DNA from: Daucus carota subsp. sativus
Lineage: Eukaryota; Streptophyta; Magnoliopsida; Apiales; Apiaceae
DNA: 64,000 nt
Direction: 5' to 3'
Assembly (NCBI RefSeq): GCF_001625215.2
Contig: NC_030383.2
Location: 57,836,949-57,900,948, forward strand
Below the pieces are notes generated by a model. That model worked only from the letters and a program-made list of their open reading frames with translations. It was not told the origin of the DNA and did not search any database. The position numbers and the translations under genes were made by a program. Position 1 is the stretch's first letter, and the number at the start of each line of letters is the position of its first letter. Positions 1 to 11,812 of this stretch are shown here, in pieces.

Positions 1-574
1 TATAAAATGTAAATGATGACTTTTGAAATTTGAACATGATTAATGATTTGTTAATGAACTGATATACACATTATAAATAAGAGTTCAATAACTGAGTGTG
101 TATACAACAATTTCCTATTATTTCACCATTATTTAAATGTTTCACTAATGTAATAGGCTTCCCTCTTCGATCAAAAACTTACGCATCGACTGATATTGGT
201 GAATGATTCATAGAAACTGAGTAACTATAAATATGTATGCCGACTGTTACTAGCTACCGGTGTGCGAGTGAGTTTTTTTTTTCCTGTCGCGATGAATGAC
301 TAAATTTTTATTTATTATAATTTTCGCAAGTTTAACCCAAACTAATCCGACCCAACCCGAATTAATTGGGTTGGTAGGGTTGGGTTAGATAAATTTTTTT
401 CAGTTAACGGGTTAAGTTTTTATTAATCCGAACTAATTGGGTTGGGTCATTTTTTTCCAAAAACCCGCCCAACCCAACCCATGTTCACCCTTACTGGTAT
501 GTTGTAAAGAACAAAAAAACATTAGACAAGAAAATTAAAATGTCTTTTTTTTTTTAAGTGAAATTAAAATGTCT
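1..574. other. Intergenic sequence downstream of the hydrolase gene
   Basis: AT-rich spacer with no supportable gene. Positions about 325-490 hold repeated CCCAACCC / GGGTTGGG blocks in both orientations, including the short palindrome-like stretch around 350-372. This looks like the end of a small DNA transposon, but I could not find a matching second terminus or a target duplication. The hydrolase stop codon is at 575-577 on the minus strand. Confidence 0.5.
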
Positions 575-3500
575 TCACTCCATCTCTTCACCCTTGATTT
601 GGCTTCCTAATTCTACAAGTTGAGTCAACAAAGCCTCGCACATTTCACAAGCATCAGGCTCATTGAGATTCCTATTCCATGAAGAATAGACCATCCAGGC
701 ATGGTCGAGTTTCCGTCTAGGCCTCACCACAATAGAGCCTGGAACTTCAGCATCCCGACAAGTAACTAATCCGTCGCTCTTCTCCCCATACCTTAATTGC
801 AAATGCAGTGCACATAAGGCCATTACAGCAGAAACAGGTACAACTATTGGCACTTTCCTGCCAGACTGTATAACGTCTCTGGAATCATCGTAGGAAAAAC
901 CTGGAAGACGAAGCCATGGCAGTTCAGCATGGGCTATTTGAGTCATGGTAGCAATGACGCTGAGTGCTGTGCTTGCTTCGGAGTGGAAGGAGATGAGGGG
1001 GATGCTTGGAGGAAGTTCATATTTCATGAGGAACTCCTTCCGTCTTTCATATGTTAGATCATCAAGTGCCCGTATGTCGCCCTGCAGCATAGTAAAAATT
1101 GTGAGGGCTTATACAGTTTGTGTAGAATATAAACTAGGTTCTTGTAACAGTTTGTGTAGAATATAAACAAGGTTCTACAAGAACTTATAATAACGAAGAT
1201 TATAAACTAAAAAACAAGGAATCCAGTTCAGGCATACAGAAGAAGGCATTAAAACCTGCAAACGCTCACCTACAACATTATTGATTCTTTGGCTTGGACA
1301 CAACATGCAATAGCATAGCCAAGTCAAATAGACAGATGTAACTGGAGTCATCATTTTTTCCAACAAACGGTATAGAGATTTAAAAACAAAAAAAAAAAAC
1401 CCGATAGGCTTCTAAATTGATATACTCAATAGTCAATAGCAACAACGTACATTTTTGTTAATGAACTAGCCAATAGCTCTTAAAAACTTCACTTCTCTGA
1501 TCCATAGAGCATAGTAAACTTCTATAAATATGTTATCTCTTTGTGGACTCACTTCCAGTAATTTAGAACATAATTCACTGAAGATTAATGATGGCTGACA
1601 TACATTTATATTTTACTTCCAACCTGAGCCACCAGTAACATAGTTATGCAAAAGAAGTCTTGTACCTTAATTAGTTTACAGATCACAAGTTCCATGATCC
1701 TTCGTGTTTCCTTATCAGCAATCTGTCCTTCACGAAGAACATCAGATGCCAAGGGTGTGCCTCCATATGGGCTCTGAACCAATACCAACCCCCCAACTTT
1801 TTCCTTCAAGTCCGTCCAATAAATGGACAAAGCTGCAGCAGCATCAACCCCACCTTTGCTATGACCAAGCAGCATCACCCGTTTGCCAGATCCCCAATAT
1901 AGTTCCTCAATATACTGCCTGAGTTCCCCCGCATTGTGTTCCACAGATGCCTACATAAAAAGCTAAATGCTAAAAAGAGCATAGAAAATGGTTCCTGCAG
2001 AGAAAGTGAAAACTGAACAAAACAAGAACAATGATAATAATGTAGGATCTAGAATTTTTGTTTTATTTTGTAGTATCTCATGGTGCTTCCATCAGTTCTG
2101 TGTAGTAAGGCAAAGGAATCATTCCTACCTCACTATGAATTTTTGCGATATGGCAAGCTAGACCCATCTTTGAGAAGTACCTTTTGGCGCTCACAAAATA
2201 TAAGGGACCATGGTTGCTGAAAAGGCCTGATAAATATTGCATCAGGGGTGACAAGGAGATTTACTATTTATAAGCAATTCACAAAATACAAATTTGTTAA
2301 TGCAGATGATCAATTTATTCATCTGATATTCACTAAAAAGTAGAGATGATAACACCCCTAAACTCCCAATCTTGCAGTATAGATTTCTCAACAATATTTT
2401 TTGTTCCTGTACTGAATCAATAAATTAACTTTCTATTTCTTGTGTAGTCTTCTCCTGTAAAATCTTAGTTGAAAGATTTGTTACCCCTAAATTAAGTGTG
2501 CTATGCCGGCACACTTAATAATACACTCTCAGTATGCTACTTCTATAATTTTTGCTTGCATAAAACACCTTCGTTCAGCTGGTTTTGCAGAGCAGTCACG
2601 AGTTCCTAAACCCAACCCCCACCAATTGAACTAGTAACAACCTTGCTTGTCTTGCACAGAGGATTGAAAACTTTGGTCTAGGGAAGGAGATATAAGATAT
2701 AGGGATATGGGTCACCAGAAGAGAGAAGGGAAGAGCTCATAATCACAAGTACATGAAGGACTGATGACAATTATTATCTTTATTCTAGGCATTCTCGAAA
2801 ACACAATGAAATCTAAACTGCAGAATTTTAATTGTTGAAAACACCCGTAAAGTGTGGCTATCATTAATACCGTCCGATGGCTTAGAAATATTAAGTTACC
2901 AAATTATTGAACGAGCATCAGAGAAATGCGACACCGGACATTGATATAATATGCTGCAAAAGTTTTCTTTTAAGGAGAAGTTCAATATCAAACTGACTTC
3001 AAAGCTTGACAGAACTTGAACTCATACTAAAACATATAGGACTGTACAGATGGATTTTGATTTAATTAGTTGCCTCCACTATAGAAAATGCAGGGGAGGA
3101 TGACCGTTATGTAGAAGCTCCTAATTGATCCATAGTTCATACTTCGATTTAAGGTCGTGTGTCCAACTTTTATTGGTCAAGCATAAATGACATTAACATG
3201 TCACAAATAATATTGCCCCATGCATTGCAGATGGTGATTAAGGAGAAAGCAAACTACTTAGTGATTCACTACACATAAAGATGAGTTGAGAAACCTATTC
3301 CAAAAGTACTCGAAGGGAAGGGAAAGACTTTCCTCTAGAATGGACTTCTATACCTGGTATTAGAAGGTAAACAAATGAATCCGGAAGTTTGTGTTGTCCA
3401 TGCCTTGAACAAAATGAAGTTGCATAAAAACAGATTAGATACGTTATTAAAAATCAGATATCAAATAAATGGATTTCAGCATATATATTGTAATAATAAC

Positions 3501-6500
3501 AGCCAAACATGCATGTTAGGTAACAATTACAGTTAGTTCATTCGTGTTATTGTATCACATACAAGATTTGAAAGCAAATCCTTTCACTAAGAAAACCAAA
3601 GAAACTCCTAGAAAAATAGTGCTGCCTAATCTAGAAACTAGGGAAGAATGTATATATGAAATCGTCGCGGATGCTTTGCCTGCCTACTTACTATATATAA
3701 ACATCATGGCCCGTCCAATCAGATAAAACTGAACAGAACAAGAAAGGAAAAAGCAAGAACCTTATACAATCCAGCAACTCCATGAATCTAGCTGAACCAT
3801 CCTTCACTGGAGCCATTCCTGGTGCTTGCTGCAACCATCCAATGTCACTAGACGAACCATGCAATGTCTTCTGCACTCTAGATATGGTGCTGACAATACG
3901 AGAAATATATAAGTTGGGTGGGGTAGGAGGATATCTAAGTAGACATTTCTTAACCACTTTAGATATAATTTTTTCAATAGTAATATCATAGTGTAAAAAG
4001 TTGAAAACAATTTTACCCCTGTATTCGACCTACAGCACACTTGACATAAATGAGCATAGATCTCAAAGAAGCCAATGCTAGCCTCCATGATAACCTCAGA
4101 CCAGACAAAGGTAGGTTTAACCTGTAACAATAAGCACCAGAACTTTAGGCAGAAAGGTTGCAGTACTGCTAATACTGTTTTTTTTAAGGCAAATAGCTGA
4201 AACAGTGGAAAGGAATTTATAGAATTAATATACAGAATAAACCTTCACAAGGAAAGTATCAATACCCTTTTACAAAGAACTCGACAATCCAGTAGGGGCG
4301 GCTGCTTTCTACGAATTTACATATTGTACATACAGGCTCAACGAGATTTAAGATTCCAATTTCTTGAACCCAAGGGCTTCCACTAGCTACGTACAACAAT
4401 GAAGAAGATGAACAATTATCACAAAAAGATGTCCCGGGGCTATAGCCAGACGTTACCGGATGTTCATGTTGACCGGAGGAGCTGACTGCAACATATCTTG
4501 AACAGTAATTCACATTGCCAAAAAGAAGGTCCTCTGCATCGATGTTTAGTGAAACACGTTTATTAACAGTCGATGCTCACAAAAATATCAAAAACAAAAA
4601 TTAAAAGCCAGAATGCAGTAGATACTGGACTTACCAAGAAACTGAGTGAATTGTTGGGTCATATAAGAAGTCAAGGCCAACAGATGGGAAAAAATATCAT
4701 CCATTGACAAAAAGATATCATTTACTACAGGCTATTGTATTTTGCCAAAGCATCATTGGAAGTTTATGACTGCGGATCGATACACCTGAGATGGGCCAAA
4801 CTCAGAGTGTTATGCACTAACAAAACATTATGTTGATCCCGTCTGCCATCAACTTCAGGAAAATACAGTCACAAAAGTTATAATGATAATTAAAGGATGT
4901 CTACCTTGGATAAACAGAGTGATTATACTTAGTTTGCAAGAACCACTAGTAGGAAAGTCGGATATACAAGTTTAGTCCCCCGCAAATTCTTGCATTCTGA
5001 GATCACCACCAATTATATATCCTTTAAAATGATGATGACAGGAAGCGATAAAATAATCAAATACAATAACAAACAAGATAATAAAACTTGTTTTCGCAAC
5101 TTTTAGAAACTCGTTATTAGGGATGCAATTAAACAAAGACATAGAAGGAATAAGCTGAAATAAGTTGTAACATGAACTTTAAGCAGAACAACGGAAGCTA
5201 AAAATTCAATGCAGATAAAAACAAAAGCTAACAATACTAACAAGCAAAACCCCCCTTCTTAAAATACTACACAGAAACTACCAAAAGACTAAATTAAGCC
5301 TGCTAACATTACATGCAATGCCAACTACTGATTCATAAGCAGATAGAGTACTTTTGCAATCTGACAGGGTCATTAAATATTGTAATTAATCATCTTTGGA
5401 AGTAAGAAACATATGAGACATGTATGCTAAACACAAGATTTGGACACTAATCACATTAGAACATATCAGAACATGGTTAGCAACTAAGGGTCAGAGTGTC
5501 AGAGGCTCAGAGCAATGTAAGTTGATGATGCAGAGAAACTTACAAATAAAGCAGTAGTAGAACATCATTGAGAGACTTGAAAGTGCATTTATAAAAATGG
5601 GGAAACCGAGATAAACATCAACCCATACTTCTATAAAGAAGATCTCTGTGACTCTGTATAACCCACTCCCAATACAGGATAGGATCTAGATGCAATATTA
5701 ATATATTTATTTATTAGAATATAATAAGATTTCAATAAACTCTGCTCGAGTTAATAAGTTAAAACATAATCGAACTGACCCAAAACCTGCAATTAGGTTA
5801 CCGAACTCAAAAAACTTACGTTTACATATTGCAAGAAAATAAATTTGCAATCACTTTCATCTCTCAATCTATGTCCTTTCTCAATCTCAACTATTCTCCT
5901 CTCTCTTCTCTTTCAATCTTTTTGATATTTACATATTTTGAATTATAATATAACAAATAATATTTTTGGTAAGTTTTGATATTGGAATTTTATGAGAACT
6001 TCCTGAAAAGCTTCAGCTTTCTCCAAAAGTATGGGCATCTGTTGTATGCAACAACAATGTCAAACATAACCTCAATCTCTCTTCTCTTTGTTCTATCCCA
6101 ATCTCTCTCAATCTCTCTCCTCTCTCGATCTCTCTCCTATCTCAATCGCTCTTAATCTAAAAATTTTATCCTGAATACTATAATATAAAGCACAGTTATC
6201 TTTTTTGTGATTTTGATAAGCACAAAGTTGATTTCAATTGTTAAATTTTATATTAAAAACTAAATAAATTAATTTCAATTGAGTAAATTAATGTATATAA
6301 ATAAAAATATGTTATAATTTTATAATTTTTGACTTTGATTACCCAATTACAAGTTGAGAATCAGTTCAGTTATTCGATTGCAAGTTTATATTAGTTCGAT
6401 TAGTTAATTGCAACTTTATATTAATTCAGTTAGTTGAGTGAAAGTTTTTTGAGTTCAGTAATAATAATTGCAAGTTTTGAATTAGTTGAGTGATGTTTTA

Positions 6501-6916
6501 GCATATTAACCCAACTCTGCTCTCACCACTTCGAAATTTCAGGAGAATTGATTACTTAATATGATATCAGAGTTCTGAAACTCCTGTTCAATATTATGCA
6601 ATATTTAATATTTTCATATCTAAATATAAATACAAAAATATAAATAAGAAGATAAAATTATGACGCCAAAATGATTCACTCTCGACCTGTAAATGTCTAA
6701 ATGATGTGCATATTAACGTGTGTGAAAAGTTTGCATGGTATTTTTTATTTTTCATTGAAATCGAATTTTACATTGAAATTTGAATTAAACATACATTTTG
6801 CAACAAAAGAGTATAAACATGATGATAAAGAAACCTGACGGAGAAAGGAGAATAATATGAATGCAGCAAGCAGCAATCAAAGTCTTCTTGTGAACATCAT
6901 CCGCTATCCAATACAT
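575..6916 (-). CDS. Alpha/beta hydrolase (lipase-like), eight-exon gene model
   Basis: Predicted serine hydrolase of a plant alpha/beta-hydrolase subfamily (Arabidopsis At2g44970 type, from memory); the substrate is unknown. Proposed exons in transcript order: 6916-6835, 4533-4274, 4121-4030, 3877-3761, 3403-3354, 2226-2129, 1950-1666, 1081-575. All junctions are GT-AG and the phases agree, giving 1491 nt and 496 residues. Seen: GLFSNHGPLYF near residue 201, nucleophile elbow GHSKGG with Ser264, SDGLV with Asp431 and DHAW with His456, a plausible catalytic triad with conserved spacing. The first exon encodes a hydrophobic N-terminus (ATLIAACCIHIILL-like), possibly a signal anchor. The last six exons are firm. 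Exon 1 and the 4533 acceptor rest only on a matching phase, a good TGCAG acceptor and total length. The 2.3-kb first intron could hide another small exon. Confidence 0.85.
2491..2519. repeat. Perfect 11-bp hairpin inside a hydrolase intron
   Basis: ATTAAGTGTGC at 2491-2501 is matched exactly by its reverse complement GCACACTTAAT at 2509-2519, with a 7-nt loop. It lies in the 1.1-kb intron between exons 3403-3354 and 2226-2129. It may be the core of a foldback element or a chance palindrome; no target duplication was identified. Confidence 0.6.
6040..6160. repeat. CT-rich microsatellite
   Basis: Degenerate run of CAATCTCTCT / CTCTCTC units in the first intron of the hydrolase gene model. A weaker patch of the same kind lies at 5865-5920. 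Confidence 0.65.
6345..6492. repeat. Degenerate tandem repeat, unit about 35-40 nt
   Basis: About four imperfect copies of a unit containing AATTGCAAGTTT followed by AGTTNAGTTAGTTGAG. It sits in the hydrolase first intron. The copies differ by substitutions and small indels, so the array is old. Confidence 0.55.
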
Positions 6917-7119
6917 AGATTGGCCCACTTGAACACATTTTATCAGACAAATCTGCAGTTAAAATATGACAATCCACTATAAAGTGTGGAGTATTTTACC
7001 AGAAATTGTCTGGGAAATCTTGAATTTACTTGTTATGGTAAAAAAAACAGAGGTGGATCGTGAAGGAGGTGAAAATGTTTGGTAAAAAAGAGACAAAAAC
7101 GTTTACGCAAGTAAGTGAC

Positions 7120-7212
7120 CACACGTGTTGATCTTCTCTTGAGTCTTGAGTAAGTTAGCAGATTTGTAGTGCGTGCAGATAAGTCTCATTGGATAAAACG
7201 GACACGTGTCCC
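7120..7212 (-). promoter_or_regulatory. Putative promoter with G-box/ABRE-like motifs
   Basis: Two CACGTG cores lie about 215-295 nt upstream of the proposed hydrolase start at 6916: ACACGTGT near 7131 and the perfect palindrome GACACGTGTC at 7201-7210. CACGTG G-boxes flanked by A/GAC are typical binding sites of plant bZIP (ABF/GBF) and bHLH (PIF) factors. The position agrees with the exon-1 call but does not prove it. Assignment to this gene is inferred. Confidence 0.45.
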
Positions 7213-7829
7213 TATGGATAATGCTACTTTTGTTAATGGTCTGACACATGGCACACTATGCTTTTATGGAGAAAACCGATATCGTGCAAGAATATGGGAA
7301 GATGGCGGTTGATGCAAGAGACCATGAACTTTGGAAACATAAAATAATCTCATGTTTTGAAGTTCTTTTCAATATTATTCGGCGCTGTCAAAAAAATATT
7401 ATTCCAGATATTAGATAATTATTTAATTTTTTTTTGATATTTTATATATTTCGGATTATTTTATATGATATTTTTGAACAGATTTAAAAGTAAAATTTGT
7501 AACATATTCTCGTAAAAGCTGAAAAATTCTAAAAACAGTAATATACCATTTCTAAAGACATCATTTGAACCCGAAGTTGTAGTTCGGAAAAATTAATTTT
7601 AAATATACTAAACAGTTCTTTATTAACATGATTTTAAACAAAAAATTATTATTAATAATCGAGTCTTGGTCTTTTCAGTTTGATTTCTTAAAAAAATTGA
7701 ATTTTAAGTTTATGTTTCCATGTCATCACTCGTCTTAATTTATATAATGACAAAAATAAAAGATCATATTAAAATATATCAAGAAATAGATCTTAGAGGA
7801 TCATGAGACTTAAATTGTTGTAATAGTTA
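7211..7829. other. Intergenic spacer, nothing recognised
   Basis: Spacer between the hydrolase promoter and the element starting at 7830. The open frames are short and scattered. No gene, RNA or element with definable ends was recognised. Confidence 0.5.
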
Positions 7830-8141
7830 GGTCACGTTCACTTGCATAGAATGAAACGAGAAGAAAATATAGTTATAAAAAATATTGTAAAAAAAATATG
7901 AGATAATAATAAATAAATATGTGTGAGTCTAAATTTGTTAACACGAAGATTGTAATAAAACATGTTGAAAAAATAGAATAAGCATTCTTTTTAAAACACG
8001 TGTTTAAGTATTTTTGTGTTTAGTTGAAATGGAATGATTGAACTAACAGGAATTATAGACATTTTTTCTAATACTCTCACTTTAAAACACAAATTACTTT
8101 TCATTGCCACTACATTCCATTTTACTAAAGTGAACGCAGTT
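7830..8141. mobile_element. MITE related to the element at 33672-34000
   Basis: The left end reads GGTCACGTTCACTTGC and the right end, reverse complemented, reads ACTGCGTTCACTTTAG. Both share the GTTCACTT core and a following AATGGAAT/AATGAAA-type block with the element at 33672-34000. TTA precedes the left end at 7827-7829, but no exact right-hand TTA was found, so this copy is degraded. It has no coding capacity. Confidence 0.55.
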
Positions 8142-8607
8142 TCGGAGATCTGATGTTGAGATGACTTGATAACCCATAGTTCATGCAACTAAACGCCTGA
8201 AAATCGTAAGTTGTGGTCTAGTTATAGTATTCTCTATGAACATTGAATGAAATCAGATTGTTGAGATCCATGGGCCAAGCCCAAAACTTGGAATATCAGT
8301 TCAATGTGGCACTGAAGAATAAAGATAAACCAAAGCTCCAGAGGTAGCTTGTGCAGACGTCCAATTTAAAGTTTGGCCCATAAATCTCTACAATCTTCCA
8401 TGCATTGCATCGAGAACTATAGACGATCTTACCCAGCCGAACACGACTTACTATAAACATTTAGGCGCACTGGAGTTTTTTGGCTGATGAGTTTCGAACC
8501 ATCCAAGTGCAGTAGTCGCGGGAAGAACATCTACTACAGAAAAATGTCGTATATTTAATTTTCCTCCGAACTTTTGAATTCAAGTATATATAAACAAAAA
8601 TTAAAAT
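8142..8607. other. Intergenic, nothing recognised
   Basis: Slightly less AT-rich stretch around 8230-8530, with no open frame, splice-site pattern or repeat that I could assign. Confidence 0.4.
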
Positions 8608-8995
8608 AGATGTGCTGTTTCTTGAGTGAGAGATGATTAATGAGTTATTACAAATGTACTAACCTTTTGAAAGCAATTAAAATTCTTTCGATAGTAAAGT
8701 ATTCAAAATATCGTATATTTTCTTAACTATATTACTAGATTTACAAGTTTTTAACTAAATTGGAACGAAATATGTGTCTACATGTCTGACATAAGTGAAC
8801 AGAATTCATTAATAGAGATGTGGTGTTTCTTGATGAGAGAGGAATAATGAGTTTTCACAAAAGCAATTAAAATCCTTTCCGAAGTAAAATTTTCAAAATA
8901 TCATATTTTCTTAATTTTATTACTGGATTTAACAGTTTTTAACTAAATTGAAAAAAAATATGCGTTTAAATTACTGATATAAGTGAATAAAAATA
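8608..8995. repeat. Diverged tandem duplication, period about 208 bp
   Basis: The segment 8608-8815 (from AGATGTGCTGTTTCTTGA) recurs from 8816 (AGATGTGGTGTTTCTTGA). Shared blocks include AAAGCAATTAAAAT, TTCAAAATATC and AGTTTTTAACTAAATTG. The second copy carries small deletions. There is no coding content. It lies 630-1000 bp upstream of the ATL gene. Confidence 0.75.
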
Positions 8996-9532
8996 ATTTT
9001 GTAAAAAAACTTTTCGATAAAATCAATATAATATAGAATTATATATTTACCAATAGATATTTTCAATTATATATTATCACCGCAACAAAACTCGAAAAAA
9101 CTGATTACAAAATGGGTCATCACGACGTTTGAAGTGATCCGTCGGCTATGAGTTTGTTAATTGTTATGAATATTTGGTCGGATATAACATCATAACCTAC
9201 AACTATAACAATCAGTATTTTTGATCATGTACCAGTTTATAAACCTTAGAATCGACCGAAAGCTTGTTTTGTCTGAGTTTTGTCACAGTGTCTAAATTTA
9301 AAAACATTAAGCGAGTACCTGTACATTATTCTTTATTCCAAGCAGGCATTATAGATAATTCATGTTTAACAGCCTCTACGTTACAAGTCAATCTTCAATA
9401 AAAAACCACTATCACTCTTGCATCACTCTTTATTTTTGAATTCTATATTATGTAGCAGCTCAAATCATTTCTGTTACTCGATCGTGCCCTTCTGGGGGAG
9501 GCCAAAACGGATTAGTCCTCTACTCGAGCTGG
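8996..9532. other. Spacer and upstream region of the RING-H2 gene
   Basis: No supportable gene. An open frame at 9418-9621 ends two bases before the RING-H2 start codon. It has no recognisable domain and overlaps the likely promoter and 5' leader. Confidence 0.45.
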
Positions 9533-9540
9533 CATATAAA
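9533..9540 (+). promoter_or_regulatory. TATA box of the RING-H2 gene
   Basis: CATATAAA lies about 90 nt upstream of the ATG at 9624, a normal TATA-to-start distance for a plant gene with a short 5' leader. Followed by ACCACG and a leader without another convincing in-frame ATG. Confidence 0.5.
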
Positions 9541-9623
9541 CCACGTTTAAACAACTACTCGAAGCTCAGCAGTTTCCAGCAGAAAAATCATCAGGAAATT
9601 ATTTCAGAACGCGTTTATTAAAC

Positions 9624-10769
9624 ATGCATAGATTAATTGTCTTGTCCATGTTTTTAATTGTGATCAAAGCGGATCATACTCGAGGAATTCCAGCAAATGA
9701 TGAAGCTGTAAACGAGTTTCAGCCAAGTCTTGCGATTGTGGTTGGTGTCCTTGGAGTCATGTTCATCTTGACATTTTTTCTTCTTTTTCTTGCCAAGTGT
9801 TGCCATCGACAATCGGGTTCGAATGGAGAGAATGAAGGAAGGTTTGGAGAATCAAGGTCTGGATACTCTGGAATTGACAAAACAGTCATCGAATCACTCC
9901 CTTTTTTTAGATTTTCCGCGCTGAAAGGGTCCAGAGAGGGGCTTGAATGCGCTGTTTGTTTATCAAAGTTTCGAGATATTGAGATTCTGAGATTACTTCC
10001 AAAGTGTAAACACGCCTTTCATATTAGTTGTGTTGATCAGTGGCTGGAGAGACATTCTAGTTGTCCGCTCTGCAGGCACAGAGTTAGCTCAGAGGACCAT
10101 GCCTCAGTCACGTACTCAGGTAGCTTAAGATTCTTGAGAAGCCAGTCTGATTTGAGGCAGGACTCGAATTTGGAACTGTTTGTGCAAAGGGAAGAAGACC
10201 ACACTCAACATAAGTCTTCAAGATTTATGCGCGGAAGTAGCTTGAATAATACTCTTGAAGTCCAGGACAGAGAAGAATTGCCAATTCAGGGAACTTGTCA
10301 CAAGAACGAGGCCGAGGAGGAGGAGAATTTGCACAAGTTCAATCACAAGATCATTGTGGCTGAAGGAGTGCTTCTCAAGAACAGATGGAGCAGTGTGAGT
10401 TCTTCGGACCTTATGTTCTTGAACTCGGAAATGATTAACGAGGCTTCCACCAATAGGTTATCATCCAAGGAAGCCGCGAATAATTTGTACGTTATTAGCA
10501 CTCAAGATGATAGTATCCCATTTGCAAGAGTAGTTGAGAATAATTCGAGTAAGATTTTGGAGCCAAATGAGAAGAGATCAATGTCAGAGATAATAGTTCA
10601 TCCAAGGTCCACTAGAAGTAGAAGTATTACAAGAGGTGAATCTTCTGGTAGCCAAAATGATGTGAATGAAGAAAGACAAAGGAAGCTGTGGCTACCTATT
10701 GCCAGAAGAACTGTTGAATGGTTTGCCAATAGAGAAAGGAGGTTTACACAAATACAATCTCATGTATAG
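9624..10769 (+). CDS. ATL42: RING-H2 finger E3 ubiquitin ligase, ATL family (ATL42-like)
   Basis: Membrane-anchored ubiquitin ligase of 381 residues in one exon, as is usual for ATLs. Order of parts: hydrophobic N-terminal signal (about 1-16), one transmembrane helix (about 35-58), a basic/polar linker, a GLD-like region (YSGIDKTVIESLPFF, 81-95), then a canonical RING-H2. Zinc ligands are C109-X2-C112-X15-C128-X-H130-X2-H133-X2-C136-X10-C147-X2-C150, all present, with the E2-contact residue W140 and the ATL proline P148. The long polar C-terminal tail has no recognised domain and probably selects substrates. Sequence around the RING (GLECAVCLSKF, LLPKCKHAFH) resembles the ATL13/ATL42/ATL43 branch. 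ATL42 is preferred partly because of the neighbouring genes. Targets are unknown. Confidence 0.93.
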   Translation: MHRLIVLSMFLIVIKADHTRGIPANDEAVNEFQPSLAIVVGVLGVMFILTFFLLFLAKCCHRQSGSNGENEGRFGESRSGYSGIDKTVIESLPFFRFSALKGSREGLECAVCLSKFRDIEILRLLPKCKHAFHISCVDQWLERHSSCPLCRHRVSSEDHASVTYSGSLRFLRSQSDLRQDSNLELFVQREEDHTQHKSSRFMRGSSLNNTLEVQDREELPIQGTCHKNEAEEEENLHKFNHKIIVAEGVLLKNRWSSVSSSDLMFLNSEMINEASTNRLSSKEAANNLYVISTQDDSIPFARVVENNSSKILEPNEKRSMSEIIVHPRSTRSRSITRGESSGSQNDVNEERQRKLWLPIARRTVEWFANRERRFTQIQSHV

Positions 10770-10939
10770 ATTCTTCATTTGCTTGGCCCATTGTTAATTT
10801 TAGGGGTTTTTTGTTAGCTTGCATATTACAAAACATTGTCATGATTTCTTCAGAACGCAGATTTAATTAGAGATCGAAATTATTAAATTTAACTGAGAAG
10901 TTCTTATGCATGGCTTATATATGGTTGATGAGACTCGAG

Positions 10940-11160
10940 ACTAAGGCCTGTTTGGTGGAGCTTTTGATGAAAAACTGTTTTTATAACGCACGTATTCTTG
11001 TACTTTTGATAAAAAGCTGTATTTCAGTTTCCAAAATGTTTGTTTTAAATTTTCGCTATCAAAACTTATCGAAAATATCATTTTATAAAGAAACAAATAA
11101 CAAACCGTTTTATATAATAACACTTTTTTAAGGATAATTTTGGACACCAATACCAAATAG
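10940..11160. mobile_element. Probable MITE fragment (GGCCTGTTTGG end)
   Basis: Begins with AAGGCCTGTTTGGTGGAGCT, the kind of terminus also seen at 11567 and 46443, followed by repeated CTTTTGATAAAAAGCTG-like blocks. The right terminus is not clear. It lies 170 bp after the RING-H2 stop and may be in its 3' region. Confidence 0.4.
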
Positions 11161-11219
11161 ATCTTCATAATTCATATTTATGTAATATTTTTTTAGTATT
11201 GTGTTTATAGGTATTTATC

Positions 11220-11290
11220 ATTTATATATATATATAGATATAAATCACTTATTTACATTAATAGTGTGTGTGTGTGTGTGTATATATAAT
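11220..11290. repeat. AT and GT dinucleotide microsatellites
   Basis: TATATATATATATA near 11224-11236, then a run of GT from about 11264 to 11280 continuing into TATATATA. Confidence 0.85.
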
Positions 11291-11566
11291 AAGTAACATA
11301 CTCTATTCATAAAAATAAGTTATTTATTTTCAGAAAAAATATACATATATTATTAAAATATTTTCACGTAAATTTTAATAATCATACATCTCATTATCAT
11401 GATGGCTGCTTTTCAATATTACAATTTGTATTTTGTAGTATTACTATAGGAGTAGTAAATTGATAATGCAAGAAATCATGGACTTTAATGGTTGTCAACC
11501 TCTAGATTCTGTGTATAATGAACCGAAGAATAACAACGACATAAGTTGAAGTCTTCTATAATATAG

Positions 11567-11812
11567 GGGGTGTTTGTTTCCGGCTTATAAGCCGGGCTTC
11601 TGATTTATAAGTTAGAAGCACTTATTTGTACCGTTTGTATAAAAAATTAAGAAGCATTTATAAAAAGCTAGGAATGCTAGCTTTTGTTTCAGGACTTCTG
11701 CTTATTTCCCAAACACTTTAATCACTTATAAGTCTTAACTTACTTCTAACTTCTACTCCACTTTTTTATTTTAAGCAAGAAGCACTTATTTTAAACTCAC
11801 CCAAACGGCCCT
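11567..11812. mobile_element. MITE with GGGTGTTTG / CAAACGGCCC termini
   Basis: The left end GGGGGTGTTTGTTTCCGGCTTATAAG-like and the right end CACCCAAACGGCCC are related inverted termini. Internal ACTTATAAGTC and AGAAGCACTTATT blocks also occur inverted, so the element folds on itself. A related copy lies at 46443-46659, sharing TTTAATCACTTATAAGTC and CCAAACGGCCC. No protein is encoded. The target duplication is uncertain. Confidence 0.65.

Noticed and set aside
945..1166. Plus-strand open frame over the last hydrolase exon
   Set aside because: It is the antisense shadow of the hydrolase coding exon 575-1081 and has no domain.
9418..9621. Open frame just before the ATL gene
   Set aside because: It overlaps the TATA box and leader, has no known domain and its stop is two bases before the ATL start.
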